The notes under the pieces: model-generated
Database searches by the model: none
Told to the model about the DNA's origin: nothing
The model's input: the letters and a program-made list of their open reading frames with translations, nothing else
Assembly (NCBI GenBank): GCA_037178855.1
Contig: JASJZC010000001.1
Location: forward strand, 2,108,001 to 2,172,000
Length of the DNA stretch: 64,000 nt
DNA from: Oscheius sp. JU75
Taxonomy: Eukaryota; Nematoda; Chromadorea; Rhabditida; Rhabditidae
Direction: 5' to 3'
Shown here: in pieces, positions 41,001 to 51,786 of the stretch
How positions within the stretch are numbered: the stretch's first letter is position 1
Layout: each line of letters starts with the position of its first letter
Translations under genes and position numbers: made by a program

Positions 41001-44000
41001 TGCTCCGATGGCCTAGTGGTCTCAGGCGCGCACCTTATTCAAACGACCCGGGCTAGGATCCGGTGAGTTCGAACAATTTTTTGTTTCCGTTTCCATATTC
41101 TTTCCAAAGACACAAACAGACTCTTTTTGACCTACCAGGTGTCGCAGCCTGCCCTCCTCCTCCTCCTCCCTCCTTTTTCCTCTGTCTCTTTTGCTTGTCC
41201 GCAAAGGCCACAGCATCGTCGACACTCTTCCCCGTCTCCATGCACTCCAGAGCCAAAAGATGTCGCTGGTAGTGCTTGCGCAGTTGGTAACCGGCGGCTG
41301 ACGACTCCGAAATCTGCGGGTTAGTCTCCACACACATCGATTTCCACATTTTGTCCTTGGTAACCTGGATATAATTTGTGTTTTTGACCTATCTATCATT
41401 CCCAACCTGTTCAAAGCCGCCCTTGTTCCTCACGGCGATGTATAGTCGATGCAGGTCGACTTCCTGCTTTGAGACCTGCGGGACCATGGTGATGGGCTCG
41501 CCGTTTTGTTCACAAATGGCAAAGAGACGCTCAAAGAAGGCCCTCCTTTCCGGCATTACACGGGGAGGGTTTATAGCCGAGGGCTCGCCGATCTGGAATA
41601 GTTTGTCTCTTTTGGTTCCTTATGGGATTTTTGGGCCTTGGGATGTTCTGTGATTTTGATCCCCTCTACAATTTTGTAGAACATTGTAAAGCTCGGTAGT
41701 CACTTCTTGGGCCCAAAATTCGCTGGTGAAGGCAGTAAACAGGCGCACTGGAGCATACCTGGCGCGGTACACCTTGCATTTCGGGCCCAAGAAGTGTTTC
41801 CCATGTTTTTGACGCCCTGCAATGTTGTGGAGTTTGATCTACTCTACAACTTTATACAACAACAAAAATTTGAAAAACTGCTTCTTGGACATGAAAACGA
41901 CTCCAAAAGCTCACCAGTTTCTCCAAGATCGATTTACCACCTCGATTCGTTGAAGCGGTCGGCTGAGGAACTGGCATTCCACCGGGCTGTGGTGTTCCCA
42001 TCGGTGGCTGTGGTGGCATCATGCCCGGATGCATCATCATCCCAGGGTGATGTCCATGAGGCGGTCCGGCCATCATTTTCTGTCCAGGCCACGAGGGCGA
42101 GTCCAGTCTCGCTTTGTCCTCCTGACTCGACTCGTCGGCTATAGATGAATTTGCTGGACTCGGAGCTGGAACACTGGCTGGTGTCCCCGGAGCATGGCCT
42201 CCCTCAGCCAGCTTCTTCTGCTGGGCTGACCATTCCAGAGGAGTCGGTCCTGGCGGTAGTCTGACCAGTTCCGAAGGGCCTGGACCTCCTGGCGGTCTCA
42301 TCATCTGCGGCGGATAGCCATACTGCCCAGGATGAGGACCCGGATAGCCAGGTGGACCAGGATAGCCCGGATAGGCTCCCGGTCTCGGAGGTCCCTGCAT
42401 GAAATGCGGAGGATAACCTGGTGGGTAGCCGGGTGGATAGCCTGGATGTTGTTGGGGATGAGGTGGCTGTTGAGGTGGTCCGGGCATGGGCTGTCCAACT
42501 ACGTTACCATCTCCGTTTTGAGCTGTGGTCTCCTGAAAAATTGAGTTTGCTTAAACTTTGAAGAACATCGTTTTCTCGACAAATAGCTTCTTCGACCATA
42601 ATATGACGCTAGGATCGACTCTCTTTTCTCCAAATTTGCCTCATCTTCCTGTATCTCTCCGGCCGTTCCCTCCGAACAGTCTTCTTGATGTACTGATTAC
42701 CATTTTTGTTATTCATCCAAGCATCCCAGGTTCGAATCCCCAGTCTTTTAATCTTTCCCACAGCCTATATTTATCTCTCTCAAGGTCCGAAGGCCCTTTC
42801 CCTTGCACCCGGAAGAACTCATCCGTCCTTTAATGACGTGTCTCTCTTCATTCTGATCTTGGATCTCTTCCCGTGAGAACACCCCTGTTTTTAGAGAGTG
42901 GGAGTCTGGGTCGACTCACAGAGCCTGCACACAAAAAGGTCTAGCGACTGGCCGCACGCGGCAATCTGATAGCTCTGGTCTTTCCCCGTCCTCAACAAGA
43001 GAGACACACAAATAACCAATAAGCGGTCTCTGACGGGGGTGAGAGAGAGAGAGAGAGAGAGAGAGACTGGGAGAGTGACGTCACTTCTCGATGAATGTCT
43101 TCTCACCTTGTGTCTCCGCCCCTCCCCATTTTCACACGGACCCCGGTCTGGTTCCCACGCTAATCTTTGAGAAAAATGAGGGATGAGACGAGACTGTAGG
43201 GGTGAGACCGGGACAGAGACAGGGGTTCTCGAGTCTTCTGGGCACTTCTCACCCTTACCATCTTGTCAGTCACTATCACTTTGGTTACTGTACAAATTTT
43301 GGTAATTTTCAGAATTTTCTCAATTTTTCGAACCCACATACTCTCAAGGCAAATTTTCTCGGCCTGTGGTAGGGCTGAGAGCTGCCTCTCCGCTCTGAAC
43401 ACAGTCTCTCTTCTGTCTCTCTCCGCCTCCTGTACTCTCTCCGCTCCCCCCGTCCATCAGGGCGTACACAACGGGGCCCTGACGGCGTCAAACCCGCTCT
43501 TAGCCTAGGGGAAATAGCACCGGGAAGGGAGGAGAGGCGCGACTGGCGCAAGGCCACACGGCGGGTCAGGGACGCAGAGCGGCTGAAAGAGACTGAGCTA
43601 TTTGCATTTGGCGCCCAAGCAGGATCGATCGACTCTCTCCGCTCGGCCATACTCTCTCACCGGGGCCCTCTTCACAAATATGATCTCTCGTCGGAACCGA
43701 GGGGAGGGGAGAGAGACAGCGGCGCAGAGAGGCCAGAGAGTGAACTTTTCTCTCCTCTCTGCAGTACTGATGATGATGAATCGCGGCTACGCGTTAACAG
43801 AGTCTATTCATGGAGCAGATCATTAGCAGCTGCAGATGGGATGAGTCAAAAGGGGTACAGAGAACAGAAAGTTACTGTTCAACGGTAGAGAGAGGGATAA
43901 AGAGAGAGTCACTCGACTACCTCTCCTCTCTAGACATTGACATAGTTCAGAGAATCAGTGGACAGTACAGAACTTCTGCTCGGGACCTTCTGCCTAATTC

Positions 44001-45945
44001 GGAATGTTACAGTAACCTTCTTTCAGTCAAGAGTACATCTGTCTCAGTAAACCTGCTCTGAAGAGGCGACAAACGTACTTCTAGTGTGCGAAGTGTTTTA
44101 AACGGTACAGTACCCATTCGTTTCAGGACCCTGTGTGACTTAAAATACCAAGGGACTTGTAACGAGTCTTCTCCCCATTTCCTGTCCTATTTCCGATCAG
44201 AATCGTGTGTTCGTCTTTCCAAAAACGTCTCTCAGAACGACAAGTTTCCATTTGTTTCTCTATCTCCCCTTGGTCGAAAAACCGAACCGTTATTTTCGTC
44301 TGTGATCGAGTTTCGCGACGCACCACAGTCAACATATGATTTCATAGCACGCGCTTTGTTTTTCGAAGTGGAGGTTAGCTGGACAGGGATTCCCCCATTC
44401 GACTAGAGAGAAGAAGTCACGTGGCAGGACACGTGGCTTCCCCAGATCCCGATCTTTGTACTCTCTCTCTCTCTCCCGGGCGAACACTATCACATTATAC
44501 GCAAACAATCCCAGAGTGGCTGTGTCGGAGAGTGACGCCATTCATCACACCTTGTGTCTCTCTCTGTGTCTCGCTAGCTATTCTCTCCCACTCGTGAGAG
44601 AGATCAGAGAGCGACCGCTATTCCCACGCTGTCCAGAGACCGACTCTCGGGGAAGAGACATGGAGAGAAGGGCGCTTCCGTTTATCAACAAAAAGAGAGA
44701 AACAGAGATCAGGGAGTCTTTTGAAAGAAACAAAGACATATAGGCAGAGATGGTTAGAGACAGGGACAGTTCTACATAGTACAGTTCTACTACACTGAGA
44801 ATCTTTTGGAAGTACATGGATAGGAATACAGCAGAAGTATTGAAACTACAGGGACAGAAAGGCAAAGACAGGGTGAGAGACAGAGTAAGAGATAGTGACA
44901 GAGACAGTTTGACCCAGTACTTTTAAAATCTCTGTTGCAATCCATTGATTTTTTTTTATGGATTAGACTCTACTGCCTAGGTTTTTTTCTCAATTAATAT
45001 TTTCGCTCAAACTTGAATTTCAAATTACAGAAAGTTTGACTAAAGTTTTGAACTGTCTAGGATGCAAAAAGTCACCCAGAAAATCCTAGTCATACTGCTC
45101 AAAAAGTTTATGCATTCCTTCAAGCACCAATCCCGTACCCTTCCGCAACTTATGCGGGACACATAGACACCAATGCATATTCATAGCCTAATGGTTGTAA
45201 ACTTCCACTAACGCTCTCGATTGCTAAAGGGAAAGAGTCGTGAGAACATGACGTCAACGGCTTCCCCCTTTTAAAGTCAGAGGACAACTAATGTCCGGGA
45301 GAGAGACACCGCCGCCGCCCCTCATTTGGCGGGAACTCGGGGGGATTCAATTTCTGATTTTTCTTTTCTTTCGAGGATGGTTTTGGATATAGCCAAAGCA
45401 AGGTAATGCTTATTAAAATGGCATGTTGAAGGTGAGGATCCGAACCAGGAACCCCCAACTCTCTAGCTATCCGCTCAAACCACTCGGCCATTTCAGAAAT
45501 TTCAGAATGTAGTGCGAGAGATATGAATCGAGCTAACGAGACAGTACGGGTACGACACCACGAACTCAAAAAAACGAGAATCTGCCCATACCTCCTCATC
45601 AACATGTTCCCACGGTCTAGAGGCTGTTTTTTTTTTGTTGGTGAGGACAAACACATTTTGCATGCCATCTGGAGGACAAATAAACTGACCAAGGGTCCCC
45701 AAAACCACCTTTTTTCCTATTTTAATGCCCTACTCACTATTTCAACCAATTTCTGCTTTAATCCCTTAGCTCACCTGATTTTCCGACCCGGGTCCAGGTT
45801 TACTACTGAGCAAGTTGTTCAAGATCGGCGTTGGAGCTGCCTGAAAAGAGTTAGTATTTTAACACAAACTTAAACTCTCCCCTCCCCCTATTAGAAAGAA
45901 CTTAAAAGTTACCTGATCGGCATTATTTCCTTCTTCGGATGACAT
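32061..45945 (-). CDS. let-526: ARID1/BAF250 subunit of the SWI/SNF chromatin remodeller
   Basis: ARID1 is the large signature subunit of the BAF-type SWI/SNF complex. Exons read: 45913-45945, 45775-45840, 41915-42532, 41407-41592, 41136-41364, about 39721-40065, 38538-38863, 37977-38203, 37009-37118, 36438-36766, 36146-36394, 35654-35998, 34843-35289, 34630-34800, 33833-34247, 32998-33428, 32292-32485, 32061-32189. The N-terminal half is Pro/Gly/Tyr/Gln-rich with GYPP repeats and a CAG run. The ARID domain spans exons 4-5 (ERLFAICEQNGEPITMVP, LHRLYIAVRNKGGFEQ, YQLRKHYQRHLLALEC). The C-terminal BAF250 domain starts in exon 12 (MALRSGLETEAIWSLNALNV) and runs to exon 16. The tail is acidic/Ser-rich. 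The join between exons 5 and 6 (40066-41135) does not keep frame as I read it, so a small exon may be missing there; one candidate ends at 40470 before GTAAGC. The 3.2 kb first large intron (42533-45774) is GAGA-rich. Confidence 0.93.
32570..32970 (+). repeat. Cluster of three tRNA-like units
   Basis: Unit 1 (32570-32640): AATGGCTCAGTCGGTTAGC and GACGGGTTCGACTACGCCC. Unit 2 (32735-32830): the leader TTTTAGTGCAAAAGTAGTG, then CTGGGTTCGATTTC and TGACAAACTTTTT. Unit 3 (32846-32970): GCGTGGCCCAGACGGTAAGAG, CCGGGTTCGATACC and the long tail AAACTTTTCAACAAGCTG...CATGGGAAAGGTTCCCAAA. All lie in one intron of the ARID1 gene. Confidence 0.7.
33626..33692 (+). repeat. tRNA-like unit with a partly paired acceptor stem
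   Basis: The ends ATGGGT and GCCCAT can pair. The A-box-like CAGTCGGATAGAGTGCTG and the B box CCGGGTTCGATGCCC are well kept. The middle (CTGTCCTGTAAGCTAAAGG) can form a stem with loop CTGTAAG. This is the most tRNA-like of the GCAGTCGG type, but I would not call an active tRNA by eye. Confidence 0.55.
34285..34605 (+). repeat. Tandem run of four decayed tRNA-like units
   Basis: Starts near 34285 (TGCAGTCGCTTAGATGG), 34345 (ATGGGGCAGTCGGTTAGAG with CAGGTTCGAATC), 34448 (CAGCATAGTTCAGCCGGTTAG with TGGGTTCGGTATC) and 34538 (AGGGCAGTCGGTAAGAAGG). They are spaced about 60-100 bases apart in one ARID1 intron. Confidence 0.6.
38935..39210. repeat. Pair of palindromic units in an ARID1 intron
   Basis: Each unit is a hairpin: 38947-38999 has arms AATGTTCTGCAGAGTTGTAG and CTACAGCTTTGCAAAACATT. 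The unit at 39124-39180 has GATGTTCTACAAAGTTGTCG and a matching right arm ending TAGTAGAACATT. Similar sequence occurs at 100-120 and 41639-41688. Confidence 0.7.
39316..39336. repeat. (GA)n microsatellite
   Basis: About ten GA units in an ARID1 intron. Similar runs lie at 40611-40634, 43041-43066, 44460-44477, 47127-47145 and 47176-47196. Confidence 0.9.
40611..40634. repeat. (CT)n microsatellite
   Basis: About twelve CT units between ARID1 exons 5 and 6. Confidence 0.9.
41003..41075 (+). repeat. Decayed tRNA-like sequence
   Basis: CCGATGGCCTAGTGGTCTCA resembles a D arm, and GTGAGTTCGAAC a T loop, but the stems do not pair. It lies in an ARID1 intron. Confidence 0.4.
41639..41880. repeat. 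Palindromic repeat with inverted CACTTCTTGGGCCCAAAAT blocks
   Basis: CACTTCTTGGGCCCAAAAT at 41701-41719 is answered by ATTTCGGGCCCAAGAAGTG at 41778-41796. They are flanked by TTGTAGAACATTG and CTACAACTTTATAC arms related to the units at 38935-39210. It lies in an ARID1 intron. Confidence 0.65.
43041..43066. repeat. (GA)n microsatellite
   Basis: About twelve GA units in the large second intron of ARID1. Confidence 0.9.
45425..45500 (-). pseudogene. Decayed tRNA-Ser/Leu-like sequence
   Basis: The minus strand reads AATGGCCGAGTGGTTTGAGC, later CCTGGTTCGGATCCTC. The D arm and T arm are recognisable, but the acceptor ends do not pair and the anticodon arm is broken. Confidence 0.5.
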
Positions 45946-48900
45946 TGTTGCATATGGAGAAAAGTGTGTCGTCTTCAGCAAAGCTCTTCACCCAGCATAC
46001 GCGCTCTGGAAAAGCTTTTCCCGTTAATTTTTTGTATCAAATAAAAGAATTGAAAGCGAAGGGAGAGAAAAAGCAACTCGGGAAATTGATTTTAATCAAT
46101 AAAAGGTGAAATTTAGGACAGGCAGGAGGGAGGTCGTCCTCAGCCTGCCGTGGCCTCGGACGCGATTAAAGGAGGAGGCGAAGTGTCATCGGGGCGCATA
46201 GCATACAGAAAAGTGTTTCCTATTCTTAAATCTTGGTTTAAGAAGTGTTCCGTCTGAATTTAAATGGAGAAAGTATACTTTAAGTCGGTTTAAAACCTGA
46301 AGGATATAAGTCAATCCTATTTCTCAGTTTTTAGCGAAGCCTAGCTACTTTTTTCGTTTTCCAAAACTTTTATTCAGGCAGGATATCCTAGAAAATCATA
46401 CAAATTCAGGAAGATAGCTTTAGCACCAACTTGGCGCGTAATTTCAAAATTCACAGGTACTGTAAGAGAAGGCGCGCAATTCAAATAGGATATAAATAAT
46501 TTTTCGTCGATAAAAAAAGGTTTTCTAGACTTTCTCTTCACTGCCTTTTTTTAGCAAAAGGAGCTTAAGATTCGACAGCCCACGTAGGAATAAATATTAA
46601 AAAAAAAGTCTGTAAACGGGTCAGAGGAACCGTTAGAAAGTATGAAAACTGCATTTGCTCGGATAACCCTGGTGTTCAAAGAGAGCACAGAATTTATCTT
46701 TGATTTCACAAGCCTTTGACACTGCCATTGAAACTATACAAAAAAAAGCACAGGAGTCCTGAGAGGTATGCCTAAACAATCAGATTTTAGCAATCTTTCA
46801 AAAATATTGAAGAGGAATATAGATAGTATAGAGAGCTGTGTACTTCCAAAAATGCGATTATTAACTCGCTCTACAACTTTCTTGAAATCTCGGTACTGGG
46901 TTTCTCAATCCGAAACAAGGTCTTCAAAAAACTATGTCTCAGTTCAAAATTAGTCTCGCCGCAAAGATCATTTATCGTGGGAAAGTTGCATTCTCACACG
47001 AGAGACAGAGAGTGACACATCGAAGTCCTTTCCCATGATGATACACACAGTGACACAACAAAAGAAGTGAGAGAGGAGAGACTCTTTTTCGTGTGTGTTC
47101 GAATCAAATCGGCGTCGTCGCGTCCCCCTCTCTCTCTCTCTCTCGCTCCCCGCGCTTATAAATGAATGGAGACGGAGAGTGAGAGAGAGAGAGAGATAGA
47201 CTCTCTCTGATAATAGCCTGAAGAGTTCGAAAGTTTTTCTCTCTGAGAGACAGAGAGAGACCTCAACTAGAAGGCCTAGAAGAGAGAGAGAGCGGTGGTT
47301 CGTTGGTTGGCGGGCCACGGTGGGCGCGCGAGCCGTCCCCAACCGCCCCTCCCCCTATTGATCGCGGCGACCCAGATCAGATCCCATGTACCGTCTCGGC
47401 TACAGGATCAGGGGGTTGAAAAAAAGACAGTTTTAGGCTTCTTCCTGCTTCGGAGTTGTTTCCTCCACCAGTCCACTATCTTCAATAACAGATTTGTAGT
47501 TTGCTCGCATCTCATTATTGCCTCCGCTGTTGTGGCCGCGCCGCAGTACACGGTGCGCGCTCTCAGCCAGGGGGAGACTCCTCTCACGACGCTCCGCCTG
47601 ACTGACAAACAAAGCGCTCGGGCTGTCCTATCGCCACGTCTCAGCCGTCTCGCGTCTCCATTCAGCTGAAAAGAACCGGGTACTCTCTCGTACAGAAGGG
47701 CTCCGCGTCTCTGTCTCTCCCGTACTCTCTCGCCGCTCTCTAGCCAGCGCCGAGAGAGGCAATAAATTCGGAGGCGCAATTACTTCTCCGTCTGCGTCTC
47801 CGTACTCTCTCGACTCACTCGCTCGCTTTCGCGCCCCTGCTGGCCGAGGCCAGAATTTGGTTAAACTGTGTCCCCGATGAGAGAGAGACACAGAGATAGC
47901 AGACGCAGAAAAATCCTGGGAATCGGGATTACGGTAGTCTACTGTGGGATGGAGAAAATATATAATGGCTCGGGTTTATTAGGCAGAGAGATGAGATCGT
48001 ATGGGAGAGAGATCGTCGCCGATGATTACTGGCCTGAACTGTACTGGTCACGATAGGACGCAAGAAGAGGGCTATCTGAAGGATCTCGAAAGTTGCATAA
48101 TTTTGTAGACAATCTGATGGAAAAACTACCTGGACTCGATGCAAGCTGAAAAGTATTCTGGGAATAGCAGAGGCATTCTGAAAAGATTGTGTCTGAAAAG
48201 AAGTTGCCCTCACGGAAGAGAAGGGATAGAAAATTAAAAAGCTGAGAACTGTTCAAAATAGGAGGGACGCTCAGAAAAGTTTGGGCAAAGAAAGAACTTT
48301 GTTCCTATGGAAGACTTTGCAGGGAGGTGAGGAGACGTGAAAATAAAAAAAAACTGGATAGGAAGAAACAGAAAGGCGAACGGGAAAGATGAGTAGTAAA
48401 ATACAACTGGGGAAGATTATGAGAAGGAATAAACAATAAAAAATGGAGTAAGGATTAGAGATAGTTAAGAAATGCGTATGGAAGAGGCTCTGTGAGAAGT
48501 ATGGACAAGGAAGAAAACAAAGAAACGTAATAAGAAACATAAGGCAAGAAATGAGATTTAGGTCTCTTGCGAAAGACAGGACGTGGTCAAGTCTTAGGAG
48601 AGGAGAGTCTCATTGTAAGATACTATAAAAACAGAGAGGCAGACTGATAGTAGAGAAAGGAGTTCAGAAAGCTGTTCAGTACAAGTTATTGGGATGATCC
48701 TGGGAAACACATTCTATCTGTTTCGGTTTCAAAGTATCCGGAGCTGACCAGACGACTGTCTCACTCTTTTCAAACCGTTTCAGACCATTTCTATGAATCT
48801 AAGGAAAGCGTCAGAAGTGGATTGCATCCGTTTAGGTAGTCACAAAATCAGAAACAAGACGATGAGAAGCTGGGCCTTGCCAAGAAGACAAAATACATAG

Positions 48901-50315
48901 GACCTTTAAAGGTTACATTTTTTTAGGGTCCTGTAGAAGATACCCCATCAAAGCTCCGAGAAATCGGAACTTTTTTGGTCTGTGTCTATACTTTGGAGTC
49001 CCACAGTACGAGGAACTCCTAGTAATTAGTTACTGTAGCGAGTTCCAAAGTTTTTTTTATCCATTTTGAATTGTTCTCACGCCTGTCTATCTGTGTGTCT
49101 GTTTGAAGCCAATATTGCCAATTAGTATGCACTACTTTGTGCACACACTAATTGTTTGCAAGTCGTGTCAGTTTAGGGATAACTTCGTTGGCAGAATGAT
49201 GCTTCTGTAAGGGTAGCTCGACTGAAAGGTTATTTATGGACGGGTTGAAGTGAGAGGGAAGGGCCAGGGCAGGTTGACAGAAGGCAACCGAAACTGGGCA
49301 AAGTTCAAAAGAATCAGAGGTTGTTATCAGAGGGCGATTGATCTCTAGAGGCGTTAGCAATATAGGTAGGGAGAAAATGGGTTTAAAAAGAGAAAGGGAA
49401 GTGGGTTCGAGGGATGGAAAGTGAGGCCAAAGAGTGGAAAGTGGGTTTAACTGATTAACATTGTTCTTTAGCAATCGTTTTACTAGGGAAAGGACAAGGT
49501 AAGTACGTTTCGAAGGGCGGTGGCTTAACTTGTGGAACAGAACTTTGTTACAAAACATTCTAATTAGGTGCAAAGTTTGTTACAAACTTTGTTTCTGACT
49601 ACAGTAAACGTTTAGCTTCTGAAACAAAGTGACGGCGTTGTGCGTGTATCAGAAAAGAATCTTTTTTTTCTGGTTCTTATTAGTTACGTCAGCCTGGAGA
49701 GAGGAAGAAGGTTTAGATGTCGTGAAGCTGGAGCATGCGCAGAAGGCGAATAAGAAACTATCTGGTTGACTTTTTGACTACCTCCTTTCCAAAAACTACG
49801 AAGTCTTCTGTAAGGAAACGACGGCGAGCTCCCAAAGTGTCTCGTCCTCAACATTTACACCTCTTTCTGTCCCCTTTCCTCTTCAACTGTCGATAAATAG
49901 TTTGTGTAATTCTTTTCCACCTAGTTAACATCTATAGTTTCATTCTGGCTTTCGCGTCCGCCTTCAGTACAGTAAGGAGGGAAAGGGAGAATCAGAGGGA
50001 AGTTTTAATATATCAGGCAACAGACGGCAATGCATCTTTTGATACTATGCCACGAGTTCAGCTCGGTCCCATGAGTCTATGTAAACTCATAGAAACCGAG
50101 AAGATGGATTTTGTCAAGAAGAGAAACGAGATATGGGAGATACTCGTCAAAGGGCGAATAATCTCCTGGAATTTAGTACCAACAAGATAGAGTCAGAGAC
50201 AGGTGGCTTTCTTTCTTTTTGGCATATTATGTCAGTCATACTCATTGTAAGATACTGATATACATTGTGAGATACACTATGATGTCTCTCGCCGTCTCCT
50301 CATAGAACTATAACT
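45946..50315. other. Gene-free region upstream of ARID1
   Basis: No gene that I can support in 4.4 kb. The half nearest ARID1 (to about 48.0 kb) is crowded with CTCTCT/GAGAGA words and repeated GTACTCTCTCG motifs (47681, 47732, 47802). The far half (48.0-50.3 kb) is purine-rich on the plus strand with scattered GACAG and AGGAAAG words. A small hairpin lies at 50062-50100 (CTCGGTCCCATGAGT against ACTCATAGAAACCGAG). Confidence 0.6.
47127..47196. repeat. Facing (CT)n and (GA)n runs
   Basis: A CT run (47127-47145) and a GA run (47174-47196) face each other across about 30 bases and could pair. They lie 1.2 kb upstream of the ARID1 start. Confidence 0.8.
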
Positions 50316-51019
50316 TTATTGCCTCGAAATACAGACACATTTGTTTTTGAGCTGGATACCGCCTCTCGGAATGATGTACTCGTCTCCGGGACGATCTGGA
50401 CCGGCTTCCTCGAGCTGTCCGTTGCTCTCTCTCAGTGCTTCGTAGCTCCACATGCTCAGAAGACTGAAAACATCAGATTTCTTCTTCAAAACACCTATTT
50501 TACCTGGATTTCCCATGCCGTGTCAGCAAGTAAACATCGCTTAGATTTTCTCCAGCTAGGTCCCTGACATCCACAGACTGAATTCCTCGAAAATTCTGCG
50601 AGGAGGCGACGAAACCAAGCTAAATTTTATTGAAATCATCGTAAAATCCACCGGAATCCCACAATCAGCGCCCAATGGGACTTGTGCCCGTTCCTCCTTG
50701 TCGGCTCGTGGTTCTTGTCACAATCGTAGGCCACCAGGAGTAGCTTTTCGGCTTCCAGAAGATTCACGAGCTCCAAAAAGGTGGGAAAAGACCCAGAAAG
50801 AAGCGAAAGTCCAGGAAAAAGGGACCTGCCAAAGTCAACAAGCCATTCCGCTAAATTTCTTGGGTTTTTGGTCTAAAAGTCAAGATTACTCGAGAAGATC
50901 TCTCCATTTCTGGTCAATCCCAAGGCCTTAGCTCTGCTGAAAATCTCCTCGACAGCTGTTTCGGTTCCAAAAAAGCTCCCAGCCATTTTTAGAGCCACCA
51001 GACCGCATCTAAATGCCAT
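50316..51019 (-). CDS. Actin maturation protease-like (ACTMAP/C19orf54 family)
   Basis: Members of this family are cysteine proteases that trim the N-terminus of actin. The minus strand reads MAFRCGLVALKMAG from 51019, with the nucleophile in CGLVAL. It continues ALGLTRNGEIFS, a short intron, WLVDFGRSLFPG, KLLLVAYDCDKNHEP, then RNGHKSHWALIVG with the catalytic-type His. Next come DVYLLTRHGKS, WSYEALRESNGQLEE and YIIPRGGIQL, stopping at 50316. These blocks and their order match human C19orf54. The product is near 200 residues, while the vertebrate protein is about 350. The Pro-rich N-terminal part before the catalytic Cys is lacking or lies in an exon I could not join (51045-51165 has an open frame, but no splice keeps phase). 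MITE copy C sits 330 bases upstream of this start. Confidence 0.72.
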
Positions 51020-51351
51020 TTTTCATCCAATTTTCAGGTACAAAACTCGCTGAGGGCCTTTCTGACGAACTGGCTCCAATTCCTGCCAGAAAACCCGAAC
51101 TTTAGCCGGCTGAAGAGCTGCCAGCCGATGTCTGATGCTCTTGGGTAAGAGATTGAGTTCCATTGACTAAAAAATGGGCTTTCTCTCCCCATAAAACTCA
51201 AAAAAGTAATGGGTGATGAAAACTTAATATTGTCAGAAAACGATACAGTTTGGGCGATATCAACTACAGAAAACGTATCATCTGGAACAAAATTTGAGGC
51301 AGTGGGGAGTAAAATGTGCGGAGTAGTAGAGGTGTGCTGTGTGGAGAAAGA

Positions 51352-51756
51352 GGTAATAGTTCGGCAGGCGCCCCCTTTCGTTTTAATTTTTGGCGCGCTT
51401 TTACAATATCGCTCAGAAGAGGTTTTTCTGATGAAATTTACCAATTTTTTTCAGTTTTTGACGGCTTTTACCGAATCCAGCGTGTAAAAAAAACCCCCTA
51501 GAATGTAAGAAAAGTGAAAAAACTACGGAAAAGAACGAGTTATTCGAGGTTTGTCACAAACTTACAGTTCTCTGATTTCCCTGTTATTTATGACGTTTTG
51601 CATGTTCTAAAAGGTTCTTTTTGCACGCTGGATTTGATAAATGCAGTTAGAAACTGGAAAATTTAATAAATTTTATGAGAAAAACACGATTTTAGACGAA
51701 GGGGGGCAACTACCGTAATTTTCGACTTGAAGGGGGGAGCCTGCCGAACTATTACC
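51352..51756. mobile_element. Foldback DNA element (MITE), copy C, 405 bp
   Basis: Termini GGTAATAGTTCGGCAGGC and its complement are flanked by the perfect 8-bp duplication GAGAAAGA (51344-51351 and 51757-51764). Its sequence matches copy B (27539-27941) in the opposite orientation with few differences, so both are fairly recent. It lies between the ACTMAP-like gene and the 3' end of the NHL gene. Confidence 0.92.
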
Positions 51757-51786
51757 GAGAAAGATAATGTTAAAAATACATAGGGA

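Noticed and set aside
47295..47779. Open frames on both strands rich in Arg/Ser
   Set aside because: They arise from CTCT/GAGA simple sequence and GC-rich promoter-like DNA.
49148..49573. 141-codon open frame on the minus strand
   Set aside because: Leu/Pro-rich translation of a purine-rich tract, no splice partners, no recognised domain. Likely chance.
51049..51150. Plus-strand exon bounded by TTTCAG and a GTAAGA-like donor (LRAFLTNWLQFLPENP)
   Set aside because: No upstream or downstream plus-strand exon could be joined, and the neighbouring minus-strand protease reads better.
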